28,618 nucleotides of DNA from JBECKQ01 sp040235375 (GCA_040235375.1 JBECKQ010000399.1:1-28618); one strand, 5' to 3'; counted from the stretch's first letter, positions 15,784 through 23,644 are shown. Notes: generated by a model not told the origin, from the sequence alone. Numbers and translations are program-made.

Positions 15784-16554
15784 CTTGCGCCATTGCGTGT
15801 CGGCGGCCTTCGTGCCGTCGGGCAGTTCGGTCAGCGTGTAGTCACCGAAGACGTGCGGCGCGTCCTTGCGCAGCACGTCGCAGACCATCGACGCCACCTT
15901 GCGAATCTCCGTCTCCGCGTGGACGTTGGCCCGCATCTCGATAAAGTGCCGCAGCGCCCGGGCGTTGCCCGTGATGAAGATCTTCGTCTCGGTCGCGTTG
16001 GGCAGCACCGACCGCGCCGCCTGCCGGGCGAGCTTCCGCCGCAGCGTCTTGTCCGGCTCGGCCGCAAAATACCGCTCCAGCCCCTCCACCAGGCGGACGT
16101 ACGCCTCCTGGCATTGCCCGATCGATTGGCGCCATATCTCGTGCAACTCGGCGTCCTCGGCGATGCAATCCGGCTCGACGAAGTCGGCCGTGGACTCGTC
16201 CACGTAGCGCTGGGAAAGCTGCGAGTACCCGAAGCCGGCCCGGTGCCGGACCAGCTCGTGCGTGAACGACCGCGACACGCCGGTCACGATCAGGTTCCAC
16301 ACCGCATGCTCGAGCACGCTGCCATGGCCGACGGAAAGTAGCCGTTCGATGTACGCCTGGTTGCCGCCCGGCCGCGGCTTGGCGAAGCTCATGTAGCACA
16401 CCCGCCCGGCAAGCTCGACGAGCTTCTCGCCGGCGATCGACGTGTCCGTCGACCATGTGCTGACGCCATGATCTTCCAGGAATCGATCAATCTCGCCGTC
16501 GTCGAGCACCTGCCGGCCGACCAGGTAAACGTGCGGTTCGCGAATGATGTTCAT
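15778..16554 (-). CDS. thyX: Flavin-dependent thymidylate synthase ThyX
   Basis: ThyX makes dTMP from dUMP with FAD, NADPH and methylenetetrahydrofolate. The 258-aa protein shows HGSVLEHAVWNLIVTGVSR (from about residue 77) and the signature region HELVRHRAGFGYSQLSQRYV (RHR at 103-105, Ser 114), followed by the nucleotide-binding tail with RALRHFIEMR and HAETEIRKVA. The signature spacing is RHR-X8-S rather than the usual RHR-X7-S, a one-residue expansion. It is slightly longer than typical ThyX (about 220-250 aa). ATG 16554 has no evident Shine-Dalgarno, but the protein begins sensibly there. No thyA is in the window; ThyX usually replaces it. The gene is monocistronic and its 3' end lies in a palindrome. 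Confidence 0.96.
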   Translation of the reverse strand: MNIIREPHVYLVGRQVLDDGEIDRFLEDHGVSTWSTDTSIAGEKLVELAGRVCYMSFAKPRPGGNQAYIERLLSVGHGSVLEHAVWNLIVTGVSRSFTHELVRHRAGFGYSQLSQRYVDESTADFVEPDCIAEDAELHEIWRQSIGQCQEAYVRLVEGLERYFAAEPDKTLRRKLARQAARSVLPNATETKIFITGNARALRHFIEMRANVHAETEIRKVASMVCDVLRKDAPHVFGDYTLTELPDGTKAADTQWRKV

Positions 16555-16747
16555 GGAATATCGGGCACCCGTTGCTGGTGGAAACCTTCAATCAACACGG
16601 TATCAGGCCGCTCAAGGCAAGCCGCCGCCCTGATGGGCGTACATAGCCCACGCGGCATGCGGATGCAAACTGCGCCGCGCTCCGCATTGCATCGCTTTCG
16701 CAAGTGGATAGCATGCCCAAACGGTGAACGCGGCCGCAAGCATTTGA

Positions 16748-16767
16748 CGCTCGGGCGGTAGCGAGCG
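16748..16767. repeat. Small hairpin upstream of the phosphodiesterase gene
   Basis: CGCTCG (16748-16753) and CGAGCG (16762-16767) form a perfect 6-bp stem with an 8-nt loop, 36 nt before ATG 16804. A TTGACG at 16744 resembles a -35 box, but no -10 follows at the right distance. Its role is unknown. Confidence 0.3.
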
Positions 16768-16803
16768 GCAGCCGACTTTATCAACAGGCCCGGCATTTAT
16801 CCC

Positions 16804-18477
16804 ATGCCCGATCAGAAAAACGGAAACCACCCGAGCGGCGACCGATCCGGCGTCGCCGAGAAGCTGCTCATCCTCGGCCTCGACGGCGCCACCTGGGACG
16901 TGCTCGACCCGCTGATGGACACCGGGCGAATGCCGAACCTCAAACGCCTGGTCGACGGCGGCACGCGCGGCACGCTGCTCTCCACCGTCCCGCCCATCAC
17001 CCCGTCGGCCTGGACGACCATGATGACCGGGCGCAGCCCCGGCAACCACGGCATCATCGACTTCGAACGATACGACGTCCACACCAACCACCTCACGTTC
17101 AACACGACGAACGCTCTTCAGCGCGTCCGCACCATCTGGCGGACGCTGGGCGACCGCGGGCTGCGCGTCGGCTGCATCAACATCCCGATGACCTATCCGC
17201 CCGTGAAGGTCAACGGCTTTCTCATCAGCGGCTTCGAAGCGGTGAGCACGGCCGCGGAGTTCGCCTACCCGCCCGAACTCAAGCAGGAGATCCTCCAGCG
17301 CTGGCCGGACTACACCTTCAAGAACACGTGGCGGCGAAAGACGTTCGGCGGCGATTCCCTCTACGCCCGCAACCTCGCCGACATAAGCCGGAGCTTTTAC
17401 CAGGGTGCGGAAGTGATGGAGTATTGCGGCGATCGCTTCGGCTGGGACGTCCTGATGATCGTCTTCAAGCTGGTGGACAACCTCCAGCACAAGATCTGGC
17501 GCTACATCGACTCGCGCAACCGCGAGCGCTTCGCGAAGCGTTGTCGCATGGCCGAAGACTGCTTCGCCGAGCTCGACGTGGTCATCGGCCGCATCCTCAG
17601 CTACGCGTCCGCGAACGGCGCGCACGTTCTCATGCTGTCCGACCACGGCCACGGCTCGCTGGACGCCAAGGTCCAGCCCAACCTCATGCTGAAGCATTGG
17701 GGATACCTCAAGCTGCGTGAGGGCGGCGCCCAGGCCCAGACGCGAGCCCGGCACTCGGTCGGCAAACTCTTTCGCAAGAAGGGCCGCTTCGCCGCGGGCA
17801 ACTTCAGCATCAGCGAGGACCTGGCGGTCGATTTTGCCCGTACGCAGGCCGCGGTGATGCATGCCGGCATGGCCGGATTCCTGTACGTCAACCTTGAGGG
17901 CCGGCAGGAGACGGGCATCGTCCCGCCGTCGGATTACGAACGCCTGCGCGACGAGCTCAAGAGCCGTTTCGAGGACGCGACGTGCCAGGATCGAGACGGC
18001 CGGACCGTCCCGATCTTCGAGGCGGTGCACAAGCCGGAGGAGTTGTACGGCTGCACGCGTAAAGGGCGCGAGTGGCTGCCGGATTTGCTTCTCTGCCCGC
18101 GGCCGGGGTTCGCCGTCGTGCGCAAGATTCGCGGCAGCAGCGACGTAACCTGGGTCCCGCTGGCGCGGCTCGAAGGAACGCACCGGCCGGAAGGCGTCTG
18201 GGCGGTTCGCGGCCCCGGCGTGGCGGCGGGCAAGCGCGTCGATTCACAGATCATTCATATTGCCCCGACCGTGCTCGCCATGGTCGGCGTCCCCGTGCCT
18301 GCCGAAATGGAAGGCGCGCCGATCGCCGAAGCCTTCGATCCGAAGCTGACATTCGAGATTGACGAGTCTTCCAGCAGCGCAGAGGCAGCGCCGCAGCAGC
18401 AAGCAGGCGAGGTGTATACGCAGGAGGAAATGGCCCGTCTTACGGAGCGTCTGATCGACCTGGGGTACCTTGAGTAG
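16804..18477 (+). CDS. Alkaline-phosphatase-superfamily phosphodiesterase/phosphatase
   Basis: The 557-aa protein belongs to the type I phosphodiesterase/nucleotide pyrophosphatase group of the alkaline phosphatase superfamily. Two-metal site elements appear in order: LLILGLDGATWDVL (first metal Asp), the nucleophile region ITPSAWTTMMTGRSPGNHG, the Asp-His pair in FKLVDNLQHKIWRYID, MLSDHGHGS, and the late His in IIHIAPTVLAMVGVPVP. It has no signal peptide, so it probably works in the cytoplasm. The end (EEMARLTERLIDLGYLE) is common in this family. Such proteins hydrolyse phosphodiesters or phosphomonoesters of nucleotides, lipids or sugars; the substrate here cannot be told. ATG 16804 has no Shine-Dalgarno. 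Its last 38 nt overlap the 3' end of the convergent VKOR-DsbA gene. Confidence 0.9.
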   Translation: MPDQKNGNHPSGDRSGVAEKLLILGLDGATWDVLDPLMDTGRMPNLKRLVDGGTRGTLLSTVPPITPSAWTTMMTGRSPGNHGIIDFERYDVHTNHLTFNTTNALQRVRTIWRTLGDRGLRVGCINIPMTYPPVKVNGFLISGFEAVSTAAEFAYPPELKQEILQRWPDYTFKNTWRRKTFGGDSLYARNLADISRSFYQGAEVMEYCGDRFGWDVLMIVFKLVDNLQHKIWRYIDSRNRERFAKRCRMAEDCFAELDVVIGRILSYASANGAHVLMLSDHGHGSLDAKVQPNLMLKHWGYLKLREGGAQAQTRARHSVGKLFRKKGRFAAGNFSISEDLAVDFARTQAAVMHAGMAGFLYVNLEGRQETGIVPPSDYERLRDELKSRFEDATCQDRDGRTVPIFEAVHKPEELYGCTRKGREWLPDLLLCPRPGFAVVRKIRGSSDVTWVPLARLEGTHRPEGVWAVRGPGVAAGKRVDSQIIHIAPTVLAMVGVPVPAEMEGAPIAEAFDPKLTFEIDESSSSAEAAPQQQAGEVYTQEEMARLTERLIDLGYLE

Positions 18478-19951
18478 CCGCCGGCTGCGACGCGACGCGG
18501 CGCCGTGCCGCTTCCGCGCGTTGGCGGGCCCGCATCCTGCCGGCCCGTGTGTTCATCATGCTGCGCTCCGCCGCTTCCTTGACCTTCTCGAGGAACTGCT
18601 GGTTGTCGAGCATCCAGCGATCGACCTTGCGTCCGGCGATGTAAACCGAAGGCGTGCCGATCACTCCGAGTGACTTGCCCAGCTCGATGTCCTCATGGAC
18701 GCGCTTCTTGACGTCGTCGGAACGCATGTCCGCGAGGAAACGGTCCGGGTCGAGATTCAGCGCGGCTGCCACGTCGTGCCAGTTGACCTTCCCTTTGAAC
18801 ATGTCCTGGTGTTCGAAGAGGTAATCGTGAGCTTTCCAGAAGGCGTCCGTCCCACCCTGCAATCGCGCCGCTTCGGAGGCGCAGGCCGCCTCGCACGCCT
18901 GAGGATGAAGATTGATGGCCGAGTACGGATTGCACTCTTTGCTGAGCGGGTAGTGCTTCCAGGCGATCTCGAGGATATCGCCGAAGATCGGGGCAATGCG
19001 GTCCTCGAGCTCCTTGTTGAACACCCTGCACGCCGGACACTGGAAATCGCTGAACACGACCATCATCAGCTTCAGTGGGCCCCGGTTGCGGATCGGGTCG
19101 TCCGCACGAAGCTTGATGTCGAAATGCTCGTGCGCCCAGTAACGCGCCACGAGGCCGTTCGTGTCTTTGGCGATCTCGGCGAGCTGCCCGCGGTAAGCCG
19201 CGTTCTGGTGGTTCATGAAATCCGCCCGTGCCAGGCTGTACTCGGCGAAGATCAGGGCCAGCGCGCACGCGATCGTCACGAGGGCCAATCTCACCGACGG
19301 ATAACCGCGCCGCTCTCGTTTGACGGGCGTTATCGACTCTGCGGCCGACGGTAGCGTGCCGTCTGGTGCGGAAGCAGCGTTATCATGTTCATCGCCCGAT
19401 GCCGGAGGCGTCGCCAAGGCAGGCGTCGCCGGCGCTTTGCCCAGTTGCTTGCGCGGCAGGAGCACCAGCACCCCGATGAGCAGCAGGAAATTGATGGCGT
19501 GCGACGCGAGGCACCAGGTGCACTTCACGTCCATCTCGGAGAAAAGCACATATATGAAGAACGCGGATACAACGCAGCCCGCCATGACCGTAAAGGTCGG
19601 CAGCAGATGCCAGTACCACCGGTCGGGGCTCGGCCGGCCCACAAACGCGAACCAGACGGCCAGCGCCGTGAAGTAAAACCAGCCCAGCAGGGCAATCGGC
19701 GTCCCCGGCTGCGCTCCCGTCACCGAGTCCGGTTCGACGAATGAGAACGTCTGGAAGGAGAACACCGACCACCTGGTCTTCAGGACCTCGTCGCAGTTGA
19801 AGGTGGGGTTCTGCTCCGGCGCGCAGATCGACGCGAAAAACCCGGGCCCTTTCGCGTTGGACGTGTGCTTCTCGGTCAGGTGCATATTGATCCAGCACCC
19901 GCCGAGAGAGAGCAGCACGAGGGCGGCCACGACAAATCCCGCCTTCTTCAT
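18440..19951 (-). CDS. VKOR-DsbA fusion, periplasmic disulfide-forming protein
   Basis: The 503-aa protein joins two halves of a disulfide-forming pathway. The N-terminal half (about 1-170) is a vitamin K epoxide reductase homologue with four membrane segments, loop cysteines C43 and C53, and the quinone-facing pair C144-TW-C147 (KCTWCLASHAINFLL). A flexible Ala/Pro linker (about 172-212) and a fifth helix (about 220-240) lead to a DsbA-like thioredoxin domain with CPAC (C305-C308, in FSDFQCPACRVF) and the cis-proline loop GVIGTPSVY (P434). By family knowledge the VKOR part passes electrons to quinone and reoxidises the DsbA part, which oxidises exported proteins. AGAGG stands 9 nt before ATG 19951. 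The C-terminal tail is Arg/Ala-rich and lies in the 38-nt overlap with the phosphodiesterase gene. Confidence 0.94.
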   Translation of the reverse strand: MKKAGFVVAALVLLSLGGCWINMHLTEKHTSNAKGPGFFASICAPEQNPTFNCDEVLKTRWSVFSFQTFSFVEPDSVTGAQPGTPIALLGWFYFTALAVWFAFVGRPSPDRWYWHLLPTFTVMAGCVVSAFFIYVLFSEMDVKCTWCLASHAINFLLLIGVLVLLPRKQLGKAPATPALATPPASGDEHDNAASAPDGTLPSAAESITPVKRERRGYPSVRLALVTIACALALIFAEYSLARADFMNHQNAAYRGQLAEIAKDTNGLVARYWAHEHFDIKLRADDPIRNRGPLKLMMVVFSDFQCPACRVFNKELEDRIAPIFGDILEIAWKHYPLSKECNPYSAINLHPQACEAACASEAARLQGGTDAFWKAHDYLFEHQDMFKGKVNWHDVAAALNLDPDRFLADMRSDDVKKRVHEDIELGKSLGVIGTPSVYIAGRKVDRWMLDNQQFLEKVKEAAERSMMNTRAGRMRARQRAEAARRRVASQPAATQGTPGRSDAP

Positions 19952-20064
19952 TCAGGCCAACCTCTCATCGCCTCATGCATGCTCAACATCGCCCCACAAG
20001 AGCCCGCCATCGGGGAGCGAGAGAATAATCAGATCGCTCCGCGCGCACAACACAATCGATCCTA

Positions 20065-21078
20065 TTATGGACCACCATGGTCGGGCAATCGCGTCGCGCC
20101 GATTGAGGCCCCCGGCGGCCGTTCGGCCCACCTCATCCACGTCGCCTTGAACTCGTTCAGGTTCTCCTGCGTGACGACGATCGGCGGCGACAGGTACGTG
20201 CCCATGCTGCTCGGTTCTCCCTTTATCGCCGCACGGCACATGCGGATGGCGTATTCCGCAACGAGGCTGTAATTGACGCCCACCATCGTTGGGCACGAGC
20301 CGTCGGCGATCCTCGGCCAGTATTCCGGTATGGGCCCGAATGTAACGAGCCTGCAACCTTCCGGGAGCAAGCGCTCCTTCGATGGCAGACCGCGTATCGG
20401 CCAGTCATGGGTTGCGACCCACCCTTCCAGCCGCGGATAGCGCTGCATGTACTCCGACATGATGCGGCGCGCCACCTGCGGGATTCCGTTGCAGTCGAGC
20501 TCGCGCAGTACGCGGATGCCGGGATACGCCCCGATCCGCCCGTGAAAGCCGAGGTAGCGGTTCGTACGCTGGTCGTGCCGCCCCTCGTCGTCGACGACGG
20601 CGATGATGCCCTTCCCGTCCAGCACCTGATCGATCGCGTCCGCCAGTGCCCGCCCGACCGCCAGTTCGTCCGCACCCGAGTGGAAAAACGGCAGCTTGGC
20701 CGGCACGGGTCTCAGCAGCGTAACGACGACGACTCCTTTCGACCGCAGTTCCTCGAGGGGGGCGACGAGTTCCTCCGGGTCGGCCGGTTCGATGCACAGG
20801 CCGAGCATTCGCCGGGAATACAGGTCCTTCAGGAGCTGAATCTGAGCGGAAGCGCTGCGCCGCCGCGGCGCAGCCGGCTTCACTTCGATCCCCTCCAGCG
20901 TCTCCCGCTGGCGCAGAGCGGTCGCCGCCAGCACGTTCCACACCGGATCATCCTCCGACAGCCCGACAACGGCGATGAAGCCGGTCTTCGGTTCTTGCAT
21001 GACCGGTGGGGAATCCGGATTGCACGCCCCCGACAGACTCACGATGGCCGCCAGGTAAACGACAATCGTCGCCCGCAG
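20065..21078 (-). CDS. Sugar-binding-type periplasmic lipoprotein (RbsB-like)
   Basis: This protein of about 337 aa resembles periplasmic ligand-binding proteins of the Peripla_BP_4/ribose-binding group: KTGFIAVVGLSEDDPVWNVL, QIQLLKDLYSRRMLGLCIEP, LRSKGVVVVTLL, GKGIIAVVDDEGR and YPRLEGWVATHD. A signal segment ends in SLSGAC, an imperfect lipobox, so it is probably membrane-anchored. The start is unresolved. No ATG, GTG or TTG gives a normal signal peptide: TTG 21228 adds about 50 unlikely residues, and GTG 21042 and ATG 21000 cut the signal off. CTG 21078 gives MRATIVVYLAAIVSLSGAC, an ideal lipoprotein signal, and is used here. No ABC permease or ATPase is adjacent, so it may be a sensor or an orphan binding protein. 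The ligand is unknown. Confidence 0.82.
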   Translation of the reverse strand: MRATIVVYLAAIVSLSGACNPDSPPVMQEPKTGFIAVVGLSEDDPVWNVLAATALRQRETLEGIEVKPAAPRRRSASAQIQLLKDLYSRRMLGLCIEPADPEELVAPLEELRSKGVVVVTLLRPVPAKLPFFHSGADELAVGRALADAIDQVLDGKGIIAVVDDEGRHDQRTNRYLGFHGRIGAYPGIRVLRELDCNGIPQVARRIMSEYMQRYPRLEGWVATHDWPIRGLPSKERLLPEGCRLVTFGPIPEYWPRIADGSCPTMVGVNYSLVAEYAIRMCRAAIKGEPSSMGTYLSPPIVVTQENLNEFKATWMRWAERPPGASIGATRLPDHGGP

Positions 21079-21147
21079 GAAACAGGCGACAACTCCGCCG
21101 CGTGCGGGCCGTGAAGACCGATGGCCGGAGCAACTTGCGGGCCCGCC

Positions 21148-21176
21148 TTGCCAAACCCGTGTATCGATGAGATAAT
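21148..21176 (+). promoter_or_regulatory. Putative sigma70 promoter of the zinc-ribbon gene
   Basis: TTGCCA (21148-21153), a 17-nt spacer and GATAAT (21171-21176) make a good promoter, with start near 21183 and a leader of about 50 nt. It argues that the divergent lipoprotein gene begins below 21148. Confidence 0.55.
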
Positions 21177-21234
21177 CCCTTGGTTCGGGTAATGGGGAAT
21201 CAAAGTGATCACGCGTAAACGGTGACAAGAACGC

Positions 21235-21969
21235 ATGGGAGCCATTATCGAGGCGCTGCATCGTCTTCAGACCATTCAACGCGACCTTGACATCCTCCGT
21301 GGCAAGGAGGAGTCCATACAACGGCAGATTCGAGCGTGCAAGCGCCAGCTTGCCAGCAACGAATCCGAATACGACGCACATCGACAGAGCATCACCAAGT
21401 GCCAGCATGACATCAACATCATCGAGCTGGACCTCAAGTCCGCTGAGGACGCGCTGAGCAAGCATCGCCAGGCACTTAACGCCGCCAAATCCAACAAGGA
21501 GTATGCCGCCATCCTGACGGCCATCAATACCGAAAAAGCCGATACCGCCAAGCTCGAGAACCGCATGCTCGGCCTGATGTCCGAGAAGGAGCAGCTTGAG
21601 GCCGGCTCGAAAACCTTCGTCGACGAGCGCCAGCGGATCAACACTCGCCTTAAGCGGATCGAGGCGGACCTGGCCCAATACCTCGACAACGTCCGGCCGG
21701 AGTACGAACGGCTGACGAAGGCCTGCGACGAGGCCGCTGCCGACGTCCCGCCATCGGCCCTCGCCACGTTCAAAAGAGTGGCCGACAAGCACGAGGGCGA
21801 AGGCCTGGCCGAGGCCGTTCGCGTCTCCACCCGCCGCGACGAGTACGTTTGCAGCGGCTGCAACATGTCGCTGACGCTCGAAGTCGTCAACCAGCTCCGC
21901 AGCCTTGACGACCTGCAGTTGTGCAACTCCTGCGGGCGGATCCTCTTCCTGAAGGATCCGACGACCTGA
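21235..21969 (+). CDS. Coiled-coil protein with C-terminal C4 zinc ribbon (DUF164-type)
   Basis: The 244-aa protein is mostly one long helical hairpin (about residues 1-170, rich in Glu, Lys, Gln, Ala and Leu heptads). It ends in a zinc ribbon with two Cys pairs: VCSGCNMSL (about 204-207) and LCNSCGRILF (about 230-233). This is the C4-type zinc-ribbon family (zf-RING_7, former DUF164), widespread in bacteria and thought to bind nucleic acid or act as an adaptor, with no firm function. ATG 21235 has only weak ribosome binding, but a good promoter lies 60-90 nt upstream. It has no signal peptide and is cytosolic. It is divergent from the lipoprotein gene and followed by a long gene-free region, so it is probably a single-gene transcript. 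Confidence 0.9.
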   Translation: MGAIIEALHRLQTIQRDLDILRGKEESIQRQIRACKRQLASNESEYDAHRQSITKCQHDINIIELDLKSAEDALSKHRQALNAAKSNKEYAAILTAINTEKADTAKLENRMLGLMSEKEQLEAGSKTFVDERQRINTRLKRIEADLAQYLDNVRPEYERLTKACDEAAADVPPSALATFKRVADKHEGEGLAEAVRVSTRRDEYVCSGCNMSLTLEVVNQLRSLDDLQLCNSCGRILFLKDPTT

Positions 21970-22035
21970 GCATCGACGCCGCCGGCTGTTTTTTTCTCCT
22001 CAGGCCAGCGGGTCACGCGCGACGCCCCCTTCTGC

Positions 22036-22078
22036 GGCCGGAGGCCGGCCCCTGCTTTTCCCTGCCGGCAGCGCCGGC
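22036..22078. repeat. Tandem GC-rich hairpins
   Basis: GGCCGG-AGG-CCGGCC (22036-22050) and GCCGGC-AGC-GCCGGC (22064-22078) are two perfect 6-bp stems with 3-nt loops, 13 nt apart. They resemble a REP doublet or the 3' end of the zinc-ribbon transcript. No T-run follows. Confidence 0.5.
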
Positions 22079-22637
22079 CCGACAAACCGACAAGGTCTGC
22101 ATCGGAATCGAGAGACATCGACATTCGCGCAGAAGACGCGAGCGGACCGGACAGGTGAACACCGCGGGCCGAAACACCATCGCACCGGGTGCGCCGAAAC
22201 CGCGGCGGACTCGTCGGGATCGACAACGGTGATGTCATCGCCGGCGTCGTTCAGAAATACCGCCGAGCTTGGCTTGTCATGCGGTTGTCTTTAAAGATTC
22301 CGCCGTGCGGGCCGCCGTTCGAGCAAATGGAAACGGCGCCACCCGCCGAAGGGCACATGGACGGGACTCAAAGGACAGGTACGCGACGATCGAGGCGAAT
22401 ATCCATTTCGGGCCGTTGCCCTTATTGCCGTCGTCGATCGCTGGATGTGACTCGCCTTCAAAAGCCTCTCCTCCGCTCCCAGGCGTAATTGCCCGCGCGC
22501 TCCGCTCCGGGGAAGAAGCATGAGGCAGAGTTCAAAGCAAGCGTAGGATTCTCATTCCTCTCACTGGTTACTCGATGACACCGTACCACGGCATCCGACA
22601 ACAGTCAATGAAAAAACACAACTTAGGCGCGATGATC

Positions 22638-22654
22638 GTGACACAGTCTGTCAC
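22638..22654. promoter_or_regulatory. Palindrome shared with the thyX 3' end, copy 2
   Basis: GTGACA-CAGTC-TGTCAC is a perfect 6-bp dyad. Its 17 nt match the core of the palindrome at 15765-15781 at 15 positions, spacer included. It lies 164 nt beyond the LuxR-type gene's stop, in AT-richer sequence. It could be an operator, a repeat or a transcript end. Confidence 0.5.
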
Positions 22655-22817
22655 CGCGCGTTGATAAACAACAACAGAGATATTCGTCCGCGACAATTGC
22701 CTGTTTCGTTGCCCCTGCCCCCACTGGATGACCATGGATCCCGCGCTAAGTGTTTACCCTCTGTTGAGTAGGAGTTGTACCGCAGCAGTGACGTGGTTCC
22801 CCGTTCCAGATGGGGAC

Positions 22818-23459
22818 TCACGCATGGGGATTCCGGCCTGCGCGGAATTGGCTTTCATCAGCCAGCAAGGCCAGGCGGACAAGCTCGGCAATGGATGATG
22901 TGGCCGTCTTCGCCACGATGCTCGCGCGATAGGACTCGACCGTTTTCGGCTTGAGGCGAAGCTTTTCGGCGATAGCCGGGGTTCGGTAACCGCCGGCGAT
23001 CAGATGAAGAACGTCGCGCTCGCGGGGCGAGAGTTTCGCGATTCTCGTGCGTGCTTCCGCGGTCGCAATGCCTTCTTGCTTGCGCGTGCGGCTTCGTCGG
23101 ATCGCATGCTGCGTGGCTTCCAACAACTCCTGCTCGTTGTACGGCATTGTCAGTACGTCGACGGCCCCCAGTTTCATAACTGCCACAACACCGGAGATAT
23201 CCCCACTGTCAGTAAGGACAACCACGGAGAGCGGCAGGTCTCGCCGGTTCAGCTCCACTTGAATGGAAAGGGCGTCATCGGGAGACGAAGACAATCTGGT
23301 GATCGCACATCCCGCGCAGTTTTCATCGAGATTTTCAAAGAATTGCGTCGCCGACGCACACGGCGACCAGACAAGCCCCACGCTCTGCACCAGCCGCCCA
23401 ATCGCCTTCGCCGTTTCCGACTTGAAGCCGACTATGTATACAACCGGTTTGGACTCCAA
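22818..23459 (-). CDS. FixJ/NarL-like regulator with degenerate receiver and LuxR HTH
   Basis: The 213-aa protein has a FixJ-like receiver domain (about 4-120) and a LuxR-type DNA-binding domain (about 140-200: KLSPRERDVLHLIAGGYRTP, then IAEKLRLKPKTVESYRASI). The receiver lacks the residues needed for phosphorylation. The acidic pair is G11-F12 (YIVGFKSE), the acceptor position 54 is Thr (CAITRLSS) and the conserved Lys is Met (LTMPYN, about 105). Only the Thr/Ser position (VVLTDSGD, T83) remains. It should therefore act without a kinase, perhaps by ligand, redox or protein contact. TTG 23459 is the start, because GGAGGG (23466-23471) lies 6 nt upstream; an upstream TTG at 23498 sits in a hairpin loop. 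A good promoter is at 23536-23563. Target genes are unknown. Confidence 0.9.
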   Translation of the reverse strand: MESKPVVYIVGFKSETAKAIGRLVQSVGLVWSPCASATQFFENLDENCAGCAITRLSSSPDDALSIQVELNRRDLPLSVVVLTDSGDISGVVAVMKLGAVDVLTMPYNEQELLEATQHAIRRSRTRKQEGIATAEARTRIAKLSPRERDVLHLIAGGYRTPAIAEKLRLKPKTVESYRASIVAKTATSSIAELVRLALLADESQFRAGRNPHA

Positions 23460-23465
23460 TCGCGG

Positions 23466-23471
23466 CCCTCC
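23466..23471 (-). promoter_or_regulatory. Ribosome binding site deciding a TTG start
   Basis: GGAGGG on the minus strand lies 6 nt before TTG 23459 and directly before the first receiver strand. This favours it over TTG 23498. Confidence 0.7.
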
Positions 23472-23535
23472 GACGATATCCGGGTTGGCCCACTCCAAGG
23501 GCCCGGATACGCAAGCACTGAAAGGGTAGGGGATT

Positions 23536-23563
23536 ATTGTAGACCGTCCTCAGGAAAACACAA
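23536..23563 (-). promoter_or_regulatory. Putative promoter of the LuxR-type regulator
   Basis: On the minus strand TTGTGT (23558-23563) and TACAAT (23536-23541) are separated by 16 nt. The -10 is a 5/6 match. Transcription would start near 23529, giving a leader of about 70 nt. Confidence 0.5.
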
Positions 23564-23644
23564 GTCCTCCATGCCGTACGTGCACCCCAGTGCAGTTATT
23601 GCGGCCGCGCCGCCAACCGTCAGTTACCACTTCAACCAAGCCGA

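Larger units (their letters stand above)
21970..22817. other. 848-base gene-free region with several structured elements
   Basis: No convincing gene is present; the open frames are short and Arg/Ser-rich. From left to right it holds a T7 run just after the zinc-ribbon gene (about 21989-21995), two GC-rich hairpins (22036-22078), a stretch of ordinary GC, and then a visibly AT-richer part (about 22540-22770) with a palindrome at 22638-22654. A weak hairpin (TCCCC/GGGGA, about 22798-22816) abuts the stop of the LuxR-type gene. The length and the shift in composition leave room for a small RNA or a decayed gene, but no tmRNA, RNase P, SRP or riboswitch signature was recognised. Confidence 0.55.

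Noticed and set aside
13859..15793. 644-codon open frame on the minus strand opposite the DUF2079-like gene
   Set aside because: It has a low-complexity Arg/Gln/His/Gly-rich sequence with no domain, and it runs antisense to a well-supported membrane protein; it is a GC-rich shadow frame.
16612..18183. 523-codon minus-strand open frame opposite the phosphodiesterase gene
   Set aside because: No family signal was seen, and the phosphodiesterase on the other strand shows all its metal-site motifs.
22189..22488. 99-codon ORF in the gene-free region
   Set aside because: Its composition is Arg-rich with no motif or ribosome binding site, similar to random GC-rich frames.
22608..22664. 18-codon ORF beginning MKKHNLGAMIV
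   Set aside because: It has no ribosome binding site and overlaps the palindrome; too little support.
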